From Oenanthe sinensis (taxonomy: Eukaryota; Streptophyta; Magnoliopsida; Apiales; Apiaceae): DNA of 64,000 nt. Shown here in pieces: positions 22,541 through 33,719 of this stretch (the first letter of the stretch is position 1; the number at the start of each line of letters is the position of its first letter). The position numbers and the translations under genes are program-made. Under the pieces are notes generated by a model. It ran no database searches. It saw only the letters and a list, made by a program, of their open reading frames with translations, and was not told the DNA's origin. The stretch spans positions 29,138,860 to 29,202,859 of the forward strand of contig CM053796.1 in assembly GCA_028671895.1 (NCBI GenBank), read 5' to 3'.

Positions 22541-24416
22541 TCAAATACCCATCAAATTAATTTTACATGAAATGCAATCAAAATCACCACAGTGAGATAC
22601 TTGTCTGTTCTTTAAAGGCATGCTGTGTAAATTTCCATTAACAACGGTAACATTCTTAACACTAGACTTGTTTTTGTTGCAGACATGAGTTAGATGACTA
22701 GAAGACCCATAATTGTTGCACAATTTTCTATGAACATTAGGAATATAGCTATAATTATTCTTCTTGTTTATTCTTAGTTTTCCGTTTCTGTTCTTCTTGG
22801 TCATAATGACAGTAGGTTTAGAAGTTATTGTCTTATAGTGTTGACAGTAAGTTGAGATGGAACTTTCTTGACAGTATAATTTGATCTTACTATCTTGACA
22901 ACAGCTTCTGAACTTATTGTCTTGCTAGTATTTACAACATCTTCTAGACCCTGAGTACTGTTAAGGGCAAAACTAACTGTCTTGATGATTTTGACAGTAT
23001 TTTATCTTAAAGGTACTATTGACAGTATCATTGTCCTCATCAGCTAACTCTTGCTTAAGAATTAGTGATTCCTCGTCAAATTCAAACTCAGCCTTTTTAA
23101 ATAGAGGGTTCTTAACTCTTTTCAGTATAGAGGGTCTGACAATATGTTTTTCAAAACTAGAGTCTTCATCTACAACATGTTTCTTACCATTTTTCTTTTC
23201 ATAATTAAATCCTATACCTACTTTTTGATTTTCAGTATTATCAGCATGATATGTTTTAACAATGAAGAAGAATTCTTGTAAGCCTTGATTTTGAGTTCAT
23301 TCTCAGAAATTTGTTTTCTGAGAAATTCCTCAATCTGGGAAGCACAAACTACCTTGTTTTTAAGAATCTCATTTTCTTGTTGCAAGGACTCAAAAACATT
23401 CTATTTAAGTTCTAGTTCAAGATTCTTAATTCTCAGTAACTCGTTAGCACTAGACAGTTTGACAATCTTCTCATTTGCAGCTAGCATGCTTGTATGAATA
23501 TTGAAAATTTCAGAACTTAAACTTTCAATAGTTTTCATATACTAAGATGTAGTCATATCAACAGTAGTAAGAATGGGTACCTGACTGGATGAAGTAGGTA
23601 AATCTTCTTCTGATTTTGCCATGAGAGCAATATTTTCATACTCTTTTTCTTCTTCATCATCAGATTCTTCCCAACATTTTCCTTCAGCTACAAATGTCAT
23701 TTCTTGTTACTTTTTGAGCAAAACATCATACTTTGCCTTGAGTTCTTCATAGTCATTTTCATTTCTTCTCACTTGCTTTGGATTTTTGCATTCTGTTGCA
23801 AAATGTCCCATCTCATTACGGTTGTAATATCTTATCTTTGATCTATCTACCATTCTTGTCATGTATCCACCTTTGCCATTTCCTCTAGGCTCTGAGGTTC
23901 CCCCTCTGTTGAACCTGGAGCCTTGTCATTTGGTCTTGAAAGATTTGTTTTTCTTAAACCTCAAGTTTGAGAACTTTCTTTCCATGTAGGCCATAGTTTT
24001 ATTCTCTATATTATCAAGTTCATCCGAGGTGTAGAACTCATCTTCATCACCATCCTTGAATTCAAGTGTCACACTTTCATCTTCATCAGTTACTTCTTCA
24101 ATCTTGATCTGTTGATATTGAGATTCCTGTAGCTGCAACATCTTTGGGTCTTGGGCCACTAGACCAGAGAAACTTTTCCCTTTTTTGTATCATTGTACTC
24201 AGAAACCTTTTTAGGAACCCAGTGGGCAGGAATTGTATCACCCTCTACTGTGGTTTTAGGTACATATGACTGAGGTATAAAAGGACCATTTTCTAAGATA
24301 CCAAGATAAAGTGGGTTGGCTGTTTTTATGAAAAGTGTCATCTTTCTTTTCCATAGTGTGTAGTGTTCTTTGTCAAAGCGGGGTATCTTTATGCTGCTTA
24401 CTTTCTGTGCACTCAT
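22541..24416 (-). pseudogene. Copia gag with large internal deletion
   Basis: The ATG at 24416 opens a normal copia gag N-terminus (KIPRFDKEHYTLWKRKM). After about 85 residues (YNDTKKG) the sequence passes to an acidic segment from 24159 that in family members lies far downstream. Most of the central capsid-like region is therefore missing. A zinc-knuckle relic lies near 23790-23830 (NEMGHFATEC), but its first two cysteines are Tyr and Arg. The rest, to about 22541, is Lys/Asn-rich and interrupted. Five GACAGTA motifs cluster at 22808-23027. Confidence 0.75.
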
Positions 24417-24451
24417 TTTTAGATCTTTTCAGGTTATGTATATCTACCCTG

Positions 24452-24465
24452 CCGCTCTGATACCA
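24452..24465 (-). other. Primer binding site, initiator tRNA-Met type
   Basis: On the minus strand TGGTATCAGAGCGG lies two bases inside the 5' LTR. This is the usual plant initiator-Met tRNA complement used by copia elements. Confidence 0.9.
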
Positions 24466-24467
24466 GT

Positions 24468-25573
24468 TGTTAAACAATATGAGTGTTGTAGAAAGGGGGA
24501 GTTGAATGCAACTTATAAAATAATTATTTTTCTTGATAACAACAAACAAGAAAATAATACTAGTAAGTAAGAAATGCAAACAAACTTAAGCAAGCATATG
24601 TAGACAGGTGTTTAACTTCAAAAAACAATTTTATTATTTTTTATTTGCTACAACTGACTAGAAAATAATTCCAGTTATAAAGAAACAAGAACAATTGATT
24701 TGCTAATATTTCTTGTTTGAGAGAAAACTTAGTTCAGTTGCATTAGAAAAAGTACTTGTGAGACATGTGTATTTATATTAAAACGCATATCCCACTTACA
24801 TGTGCACTTTTTCCTTTGTCCTAAAATAAAGCTCAAAATAGAAACTGTGTTTTTATGGTTCAACCTTGATTTCATTCCATTTGTAGATAAAGTTGTGTTG
24901 AGATGACAGAAATCTTTGACTCTTGGTGCACACCTTGTCTATTTACTTGTCTTCTCCCAAGTTGCAGTAGTAGGCTTGACAGACTAGATAGTAATGTCTA
25001 AATCATTTATTGTGCTTTCACTATCTAATCAGCTACCTGGAACAGTCTGTCAGCTTCATTAAAAGTATATTGTCAACTTCTAGCTCCTCTTTGGTGACAG
25101 TATCTTTGGCTCTGCATATGTTGCTGTCAAGCCTTGATAGATCCTTACTGTCTCCAAAAGTTGCATCAACTATCCCCACCAAATGTGCTGTTAGTAGAAC
25201 ATGTTGTTTGTGAATCTTCATTCTTCCGTCAACTCTACTGTCAATGGAATTGTTGATGTCGCATGTTCCTTTGTACTGTCACTTGAATATGTTGTCGTAG
25301 GCTTTAGTTGAAGAATGTTACTGTCAAATTCTTGACGCATGTTGTGCATGAACACTTTGTGAACTTCTACTTCATGGATCATGTTATTGTTATTTGTACA
25401 AGACAATAACTATTGGGACTTACTGTCACGTACTTGCCTTTTAAACGTATTGTTACAAGTGACAACTAAACATACTGTCAATATACATATGACAGTACAT
25501 TTTACTCAGCTAATTCCTAATTAAGCAAAGTGTCTTTTAGTTGATTATAATGTTAACACCACAATCCCTAACA
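24468..25573 (-). repeat. 5' LTR of family B element (1106 bp)
   Basis: TGTTA...TAACA ends, next to the PBS. TATA box TATAAATA at 24770-24777 on the minus strand. Eight exact GACAGTA/TACTGTC motifs lie upstream of it within 400 bp (near 25096, 25146, 25236, 25274, 25319, 25421, 25473, 25491). Confidence 0.92.
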
Positions 25574-26595
25574 TTGGGGTACCAAAAAATTTATATACAT
25601 GTATTATATATGCGTTTAATTTTTTTTTATTTTTAAAACCTTAAAAAAAATCTATTTCAAGATATCGTCTAGGGCACCTAAATTTCCGGGATCCGCCATT
25701 TAAAACAGTTAGGGGAGTAAAAATGAATTGTTAAATTGGGATATGGGCATGAGTTTGAACGATCCAGACTTGATTGATGACTTGATGTGACACTGCGACA
25801 TGTAGCACCTCAGTTAACTTTGAAGTTGGGATAAGACTTCCTTGGTCAAATCATGCTCCACATGTGGATACTACAGACGTGGTGATGAATGACAATCACA
25901 ATGACGAGGAAATAGCCGAGGAGGATATGTTTCATGGAGGAATTGTGCAAAGTGATGGTGCCATTTTCGTGGGGATGCTCCGCTCAAAGATATGGATCAA
26001 TAATATCATGTGTTTTAGGCTCCTGTATTAAAGCAGCTGGTAATTTAGTAACAGGTCAATAGCTTTAGTCGGATTAGAGAATCTCCTATGTAGGTTTGCT
26101 AAGAAAGTTGTTCACAAATCATTAAATATATTATTTTTTAATTTTCTCTCACATTCATGTTATTTTTGGCAATATTTATTAAAAATTTGTTCCAATAATT
26201 ATGCAACTTTAAAGGTTGCTCAAATGGTACATTTATATTAATTTTATATTTAGTTCAATATAAAATGGGCAGAGTAATATACGTTTTACATGTTTTGTAT
26301 GATTTTTTGCTAGTTTAGGATGTTGCCAAGAGTTGCCAACAATCTTGGTAGACAACCTCTTGACAACCTCTCAACTCTGATAGGAAAGCAACCAAGAATG
26401 TCATGTCACATAAGTTTGACAACTAAAATACTCTTATAGGGTTTAAGTTCGTTAAAAACAGAATACAAACTGACACATGTCATTATCATTAAATATGATA
26501 CATGTCATATGACACATGTTATTTTGTTATTTTAAGTTACTCCCTAATTATGTCACTCCCTAATTTATTTTCTCTTTTTCTCTCATTCTCTCTCA
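25574..26595. other. Intergenic DNA between family B element and Helitron
   Basis: No gene seen. The phrase 'cgtctagggcacc' occurs on both sides of the family B element (near 12089 and 25667), so the element probably landed in an older repeat. Confidence 0.4.
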
Positions 26596-26933
26596 CTAGC
26601 ATTAGAGCCCGTGCAAGGCACGGGGCTCGGGTGAATTTTCATGAATGATAGGATTGTAAGCAGGCATGGGGTGAGGCTTGTAAGGGTAAAAAAGAATGAT
26701 AGGGTTGTAAGCAGGCATAGGGTGAGGCTTGTAAGAGTAAAAAAAAGGTATTTACACTTTACACTGAATGATAGGGTTGTAAGCAGGCATGGGGTGAGGC
26801 TTGTAAGGGTAAAAAAGAATGATAGGGTTGTAAGCAGGCATGTGGTGAGCCTTGTAAGGGTAAAAAAGATATTTACACTGATTTAATTTGCTCAGAATGG
26901 AAGGAGTTGTTCTCCTATTATATATATAATAGA
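26596..26933 (-). mobile_element. Short non-autonomous Helitron (338 bp)
   Basis: Read on the minus strand it starts TC (TCTATTATAT...) after an A. It ends with a perfect 7-bp-arm hairpin (CCCGTGC/GCACGGG at 26608-26624), eight bases of spacer and CTAG, followed by T. TC start, near-terminal hairpin, CTRR end and insertion between A and T are the Helitron rules. No Rep/helicase frame. The interior is mostly a 51-bp tandem repeat. Confidence 0.75.
26643..26866 (+). repeat. 51-bp tandem repeat, four copies, inside the Helitron
   Basis: Copies at 26643-26693, 26694-26744, 26765-26815 and 26816-26866, in two adjacent pairs separated by 20 bp. The unit length is a multiple of three and reads openly as a 17-residue basic repeat (NDRVVSRHGVRLVRVKK). 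There is no evidence that it is translated. Confidence 0.9.
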
Positions 26934-26989
26934 TTTCATTAAATCTCTCTTAACATTTATTACTTTTTTACCTTTCCAATAATTCTTTA

Positions 26990-28858
26990 TGTTGGATCCC
27001 GGAAGTATCGTAGAAGGGGGGTTGAATGCGATACTGACAATAATTTAAAATTCTTTCCAGAATTTACGGAATTAAATTATTACTTTAGCTGAGGGTTAGA
27101 GTCATTGTAGTGCTTGGGAGGCTGACTTACTAGCTTTCTATTTTTATGATATAACAATTAAGATATAGAAATTAGCAAGTAAGTAAACAAGATTCAAGTT
27201 AAATACGTATATTAAACTTGAACGGGTGTTACAACATTCGGTAGAATAAACATTTAATTCCTAGAACAAATTTGACATGAATTGTTCTACTTAAGGAATT
27301 AAACTCAAACCAGCACAGAAAGTCTGTGAATATGACGTTGCAGACAAATTGCTGAATTTGACTGTTTTTCTACTTCTAAATTATGAAGCAAAGCATATTT
27401 ATAGAGGTTGGAAAACTAGTATGACTTTTCTCATTATGACTTTATTTAACAAGAATTAAGCCTTGTATGACTTTTGAAAAAGCTGGGCATGACTTTTTTC
27501 ACTCTGTATGACTTTTAGAATTTTCGGTATGATTTTCTTTAATTAAAAAAATCGGTATGACTTATTTTAATTAAATAAAATCTGCTCGGTAAGACTTATT
27601 TTAATTAAATAAATCGGTATGACTTATTTTAATTAAATAAAATTAGCTCGGTATGACTTTTGCTTTAGCATCTCTCGGTATGACTTTTGCTTTAGCATCT
27701 CTCGGTATGACATTTCTTCCACCCGCCAATTTCTTTTCTTTTCAACTTTGTGTGGACACGTGGCATGCTCCCATTGGTTCTTTTAACAAAAAAATCTCCT
27801 GCCATTTCAATTCAAAAACCAAAGGGGCCTATTTCGTCTTTTAGTGAATAGGCTCCGTAGAAATGTTTTTCGACCCGCACAGCTTATAATCTTTGATTAA
27901 TAAATAATAAATTTAATTCAGAAATTATAAAAATAAATATTTAATATTATTTAGATATTTATAAATATAATTTACTCAATAAATAAAATATTTATTAATT
28001 AAATAAATCCTCACGCTCTAAGCTGCGGTCTCTTGATCGTCTGAAACCGAACTCCTTTTGACTTGGAAATGATAAATTAATTCCAACCGGGGTTCCACTT
28101 TTAAGAATATATGACTCTGTATTTCTTCCGTGTCATTTCTTTTTCCGTCTTTTCTTCAAGTCAGTACTGTCAGGCATGTTTAGCTGTATCTACAGTTGCA
28201 ATTAGAAGTACCTCTGTTACTGAAATAATCTGACTCTTTAAACTAGACCATACTTCTTTTCACCATTGCATGTACCCAGTCAAATATTCAATCTTGTATT
28301 CTGACTCTTGTACACTGCATTCCAAACAAACCTGTATCCCTTTGAGCTTCCAGCTTCTGTCTTCTGTCATTCTAAAATAATTCTAAATTAATTAACTTTT
28401 TAATTAATTTAAGAAATAAATTAATTCTGAGTGAATTAATTTACTAATTAAATTAACTAATTAATTTAATTAATTAATATATAATTAAATTAAAGGCTTG
28501 ACTATTGTTGATGTAGATAAAACTCTTCTGTTCTTCAACAATAACATTTTTAACCACTTGAACTTTTTGATGACGAATCTTCACTGACATTGTTGACACC
28601 CTATACACTGATCTGGTTCACGGATGACTAACTACAATGTTGATTCTCATTTCTGCTGTAATGGTCTTTGTGTCTTCTCTTGTCCTGTCATGACTTCTTT
28701 TGTTCTTCCTCTATATTCAATATTTATTATTTACTTCGCTTTCTTATCTGAGTTGAGTTGTCATCTATTTATTACTTAGTTGAGGTGCTACTTTATTCCC
28801 TTAAGGGAATAGTCAGCGTCAACGTTTCGAATAGGCAAAATGCTGGATATTCCCAACA
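26990..28858 (-). repeat. Solo LTR of family A (1869 bp)
   Basis: Ends TGTTGG and CCAACA, perfect 6-bp inverted ends. The flanking 5-mers CTTTA (26985-26989) and CTTTC (28859-28863) agree at four of five bases. It is the reverse complement of the LTR at 1607-3457. There is no PBS or PPT and no internal sequence on either side, so it is a solo LTR left by LTR-LTR recombination. TATA box at 27396-27403. Confidence 0.85.
27524..27710 (-). promoter_or_regulatory. TCATACCGA motif array in solo LTR
   Basis: Six exact copies (as TCGGTATGA on the plus strand) start at 27524, 27552, 27614, 27648, 27674 and 27702, with degenerate relatives from about 27420. As in the 3' LTR copy they lie upstream of the TATA box, but spacing and spacers differ between the copies, so the array itself has been remodelled. 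Confidence 0.6.
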
Positions 28859-29877
28859 CTTTCTTCAACTCATTACAAACTTTATTATATATTTTTTCAT
28901 ACTATTGTATTTAGAAAAATAATTATCAATTTATTTAGTATTTTTATAATCAATTAGTATATTTAAGAAATTTTTATAATTTTATTTTATTTTATTTTAC
29001 ATATTAAAATTATATGGTATTAAAAATTAAAACAGATTTTATTAAAAATATATAATATAATAAGTCTTAATTTTTTTAACTATTCTTCAAAATCACATAA
29101 AACATGTGTTGCTACTTTTTTTTACTAAAAAATATACGTTGTATAATATAATATAAATAATTTGTCAAAATAAAAATCATAACAGATAGTTTTAAAATTG
29201 TTCTACTCTATTTGAATCAAATTTTTTTATTTTTTTTATTTCATCACTTCACAAGAGCATCTGCAACCATGAACTCCTATTAGCTATCAGTCTACGTGAT
29301 ATGAAATATAGATATTATCTAAAATATTTGTGGAGAAGAACGGTTAGCTCTAATTTTGATATCCTAGATTGTTTTTCTATATTTGTCGAATCTCTACCCA
29401 TTCTCTAAATGCATCCACGTCATTACCGCTCAAATTTCTCCAATTTTCTTTATTATTTCATTTAATAGTTACCATAAATTAATATTATTTTAAATTTTAA
29501 ATATAACTATTCATTGTAACTAATACCAGGACACAGCCCCTTACAGGTTCAGCAAATTATAAATAATTTTTATTTTATATCATTATAACTAATATCCTTG
29601 GAATGCTCTACATACCCAAAATTAGGAAAATGTTACCCCTAACAAGTATGAAAGTAACTTGATTAATGTCCATTTAGAATGACACACGATATTTTTAGAT
29701 CAAGCAAAACTTACTACAGTAAGATTGTTCATAGAGATATAGTTTACCAGAACCTAAACCAAAGTTACAGAGCAGTAAAACACCTAGCTAGACATTCAAA
29801 CCACATCTTCCCACTATATATCAACATCCTAACATCATTCATAATCCATGCCCGAATCCGGTTACCCATTGCCATTC
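28859..29877. other. AT-rich intergenic DNA downstream of the REF/SRPP gene
   Basis: No coding signal. A 'gagcatctgcaacca' phrase near 29255 resembles the end of the Harbinger-like MITEs seen elsewhere, but no partner end was found. The part nearest 29878 is likely 3' UTR. Confidence 0.4.
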
Positions 29878-30861
29878 TCACTCGCTCATCACAACATCTC
29901 CATCTCCGTTACTCGAAGCATGCCCATTCTCACTAGTCTTAAACACCTTGGCAATCCTATCAATCGGAACCAATGGCAAGTAATTCGACACTGTGTAGCC
30001 TTTCGATACAAAATAACCGACGCTCTGATTGTATCGCTCAGCCCAATAGGTAGCCGTTGGGACCAAAATGTGAGCCAGTTGAGGAACCAAAGGAAGCCGG
30101 TTCAACGAACTCCAAGCCACCACAACATACTTCTCAGCTACTGGCTCGTACTTATAGTAATACTCTTCAGCTACCGGCTCGTACTTAACATACGCAGATT
30201 TAGCCACGTTTGTAGCTGTCTCCACCAGGCCAGCTCTCTTAATCTCCGAAGCCACGGATCGAGCTTGGCTTGATGCCTGCTTGATCAGCGAAGGCACGTG
30301 ACGATCCATCTCACTCAGCACCTCATCAACCTGCACACACACAAAGTCCCGTTACTCTACAAACTTTCACAATTCATCGTATATTTGGTGAATCTAGCGT
30401 AGATTCACCAAATATACACATTTATAAAACTTTATTTATAATTCACACGAATCTCTACTCTTAACAAAAATTTGTTTGTATTTAAACACGAGCCTATATA
30501 TAAATAAACAAGCAAGGTGCGTAACACGTACCTTGCGATCCACGAAAGTGAGAAGGTCCAAGGGAACGTTATGAATCTTATCATAAACGGGACCAATAAC
30601 AGTCTTAACAGTACCTTCCACGGTTTGAACACCAGGTTTCAACGGACCGGAGTTACCTTTAGCATATTCATACAGCGTAGTGAACGAAACGACGACGTAG
30701 ATAGCCGCCACTTGAACGAAATCTAAATACTTAAGCTTCTTCTCATCGACATCAACCTATAAGAAACAAGATGTAATTAAAAAATAATAATATTAATTGT
30801 GAATATAAAATTGAAGATCTGACAAGTAGATTACCGATTGGGATGGTTGTGTATCAGCCAT
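29878..30861 (-). CDS. REF/SRPP-like small lipid-droplet/stress protein
   Basis: Three exons, all phase 0: 30835-30861, 30532-30756 and 29878-30330, with GT/AG borders, giving 234 residues. Exon 2 carries the family core (LKYLDFVQVAA, YEYAKGNSGPLKPGV, TVKTVIGPVYDK). Exon 3 continues with DRHVPSLIKQAS, repeated YEPVAEEYYYKYEPVAEKY, WSSLNRLPLVPQLAHILVP and a polar acidic tail. Rubber elongation factor/small rubber particle proteins coat lipid droplets or rubber particles. In plants without rubber they are tied to droplet stability and stress responses. The family assignment is firm; the exact paralogue is not known. The start is chosen because MADTQ... directly precedes a good donor site and is the usual short first exon. 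No defect seen. Confidence 0.92.
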
Positions 30862-31571
30862 GGAGAGATGGGAAGTAGGATTTTAGGAGTGATAGATGTA
30901 TGTAATTATGTAAGCATATGTGTATGTATAATGGGGGAAACAAACTTTCCATTTTATAAGAGGAGGGGGGTCGTGATAATGGGCGGAGAAGGCGATGAAT
31001 TGAATCTGAGTCCACGGCTGTTAATCATACTGGCCCCACCTACCTCCACATCTCTCTCACGTGATCATCTACTAATACTGTTACTTTTTCCTTAATTATA
31101 CCCCCTCTGTGCCCTTTCATTTTATTTTATTTTAAATTTATTAGTTAAATTAATTTTAAAAATGTAGGTTTAAATAAAAATATATTTTTAATACTTATAT
31201 AAATTTTATAATAGGATAAAGATATGTTTTGTTAATAAATTTCAAAATATGAATTTTATCATATACAGTAAATAAATTTCATTATATAATTAATTAAAAT
31301 TTGATCAAAATAATAAAATTAGTGGAATAGAGAGACTATATTTTCTACAAATAGGTTTTTTTATATTGTAAAAAATATTATACTACAAAATTAAGGTTAA
31401 ACATGAAATTATACTCTTTTAGTATTATTTGCTAAAGAGTAATTATTTTAATTTTTAACATACATACTAATGTATAAAAATATATATTTATATTATTATG
31501 AAATTTAAAATAATAATTACACTTATTTATTTTCAAAAAAAATTATTACACTTATTATTTATGATCAAAAA
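30862..31571. other. Upstream region of the REF/SRPP gene
   Basis: Contains the likely promoter on the minus strand; no clear TATA box was picked. An ACGTG core (cacgtg near 31058) could be a G-box/ABRE, which would suit a stress gene, but a single hexamer is weak evidence. Beyond about 31100 the DNA is plain AT-rich. Confidence 0.35.
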
Positions 31572-32071
31572 GAGTATATCTTAAGAAACTGTCTAACGTA
31601 ATTGAGGGGGGCGGGGAAATTACGTTCATCTCAATAAGGGTCATGATTCATATGTACCGCCAAAGAAAATAATTTTATATTATAAGATAAAGCATATAAA
31701 ATAAGATTTTAAATAATAAACAAAATACATAGAATAATATTTGTTGACTAATTAGAATTATAATCTTACAAGTGAATATTTTGAATGGATTATGTTGAAT
31801 TTGATTCGGTTTAATTGGTTCTTGAGTTCCTCTCCATGTAGATTTTTTTTTCAAAAAATATGTATTGAACAACCGGTTCAAACCAATCCGAACCAACTCA
31901 AACCGATGTACATTAAATAGGATTGGGTTATGAATTTTCTTTTTATGGGTCGGATTAAAAATTTTCAAATCGATTTAATTGGGTTGAGTTACAAAAATGA
32001 TCTCAACCCGGCCAACCCGACCCGCGCACAAGAGATAAGAGACTCTTGCCTTATGTTAATATTTTTGATAT

Positions 32072-32273
32072 GAATAAATCTTGGCACACATACTAAAATA
32101 TTATAAACTCACTACCAAGAGTTTAAAAATAAGAATGATAATAAAGAATTCAATCACCTATAATAAATGCTCAATAATAGGAATAATTTTTATTATAAAA
32201 AAGTGGGTCATACCATTTTTAAACTCTTGGTAGTTAATTTGTACTGTTTTAGTTTGTGTGCCAAGATTTATTC
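32072..32273. mobile_element. MITE-like inverted-repeat element, first copy
   Basis: About 55-bp terminal inverted repeats (GAATAAATCTTGGCACAC at the left and its complement at the right) enclose about 90 bp. No transposase. The exact target duplication could not be separated from the inverted repeat, so the superfamily is open. Confidence 0.6.
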
Positions 32274-33143
32274 TTTCGGTATTTATATATTATTTTGATG
32301 TTTTATTATAATTTATTTATAACATAAAATTGTATAATTTTGAAGTGTAATAACAAAACTATAATCGCTTAAACTATTTATGAGCAGTTCGATTTCAAAT
32401 TTATTTATACACGAGTTAAAGTTGAACATAAATTCAAATTTATTTAATTAAATGTGTTGAGACTGATTATAAACTAGAATTTACTTAATTAAAATAAATT
32501 ATTTAATTTATTTAAAAATATTCAAATTCATTTACTAACTAATCAGTCTCGTTCGATTTGACTCAGATTATTAAAGTACATACCTTCATTGTCATACTCG
32601 ACCGGAGTACTTATCAACTATTCGATAAGAAGCATTTGTTTATAGAACAAATTAAAAAAGTATATCTTAAGAAATCGTCTAACGTAATTGAGGGGAAAAA
32701 ATGTTAGGGTCATGATTCACGTATACCGTCAAAGAAAATGATTTTATATTATAAAATAAATCATATAAAATAAGATTTTAAATAATAAACAAAATACATA
32801 GAATAATATTTTTTTGACTTATTAGATTTATAATCTTACACGTGAGTATTTTGAATGGATTAGGTTGAATTTGATTCAGTTTAATTGGTTATTGAGTTCC
32901 TCTCCGTGTAGGTTTTTTTTCAAAAAATATGTATTGAACAACCCGTTCAAATCAATCTGAACCAACTTGAACCGATGTACATTAAATAGGATTGGGTTAT
33001 GAATTTTCTTTTTATGGGTCAGATTGAAATTTTTCAAACCATTTTAATTGAATTGGGTTACAAATATGCTCTCAACCCGACCCACGTTCACCCTTACTTG
33101 CGAGAGATAAGAGACTCTTGCCTCATGTTAATATTTTTTATAT

Positions 33144-33345
33144 GAATAAATCTTGCCACACGTATTAAAACACTACAAACTCACTACCAAGAATTTAAAA
33201 ATAAGAATAATAATAAAGAATTCAATCACCTATAATAAAGACTCAATAATAGGAATAATTTTTATTATAAAAAAGTGGGTCATACCATTTTTAAACTCTT
33301 GGGAGTGAGTTTGTAGTATTTTAGTATGTGTGCCAAAATTTATTT
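33144..33345. mobile_element. MITE-like inverted-repeat element, second copy
   Basis: Same element as at 32072-32273, present again because the surrounding 1.08 kb is duplicated. It has a few substitutions of its own in the terminal repeats. Confidence 0.6.
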
Positions 33346-33719
33346 TTTCGGTTTTTATATATTATTTTGATGTTTTATTATAATTTATTTATAACATAAA
33401 ATTGTATAATTTGGAACTGTAATAACAAAACTATAATCACTTAAACTATTTATGAGCAGTTCGATTTCAAATTTATTTATACACGAGTTAAATTTGAACA
33501 TAAATTCAAATTCATTTAATTAAATGAGTTGAGACTGATTATAAACTAGAATTTACTTAATTAAAATAAATTATTTAATTTATTTAAAAATATTCAAATC
33601 CATTTACTAACTAATCAGTCTCGTTCGATTTGACGCAAATTATAAAAGTAGATACCTTTAATGTCATACTCGACCGGAGTACTTATCAACTATTCGATGA
33701 GAAGCATTTGCTTATAGAA

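Larger units (their letters stand above)
12113..25573 (-). mobile_element. Ty1/copia LTR retrotransposon, family B (13.5 kb, SIRE-like, defective)
   Basis: Two LTRs (12113-13209 and 24468-25573) start TGTTA and end TAACA and enclose 11.3 kb. The PBS next to the right LTR and the PPT next to the left one set the element on the minus strand. From right to left the interior holds gag, protease, integrase, RT, RNase H (copia order) and then a long extra frame in the same orientation. That extra frame after pol, the large size and the PPT type fit the SIRE/Maximus lineage. The flanking 5-mers TAGGG and TTGGG agree at four of five bases and may be an aged target duplication. Frameshifts, stops and a gag deletion make this copy non-autonomous. 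Confidence 0.9.
31572..33719. repeat. Tandem direct duplication, unit about 1.08 kb
   Basis: 31572-32646 and about 32654-33719 match along their whole length with scattered substitutions and small indels (offset about 1086). Shared landmarks are 'tctaacgtaattgagggg' at the left, the 'cggtttaattggtt' and 'caacccg' region, a MITE-like block, and 'actcgaccggagtacttatc' near the right. No coding frame is shared, so this is duplicated non-coding DNA. Confidence 0.85.

Noticed and set aside
26641..26886. 81-residue frame of basic repeats as a gene
   Set aside because: It is the 51-bp tandem repeat inside a Helitron; its openness follows from the repeat length being a multiple of three.
29679..30273. 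Plus-strand frames over the REF/SRPP gene
   Set aside because: They lie opposite a recognised three-exon gene and show no family features.
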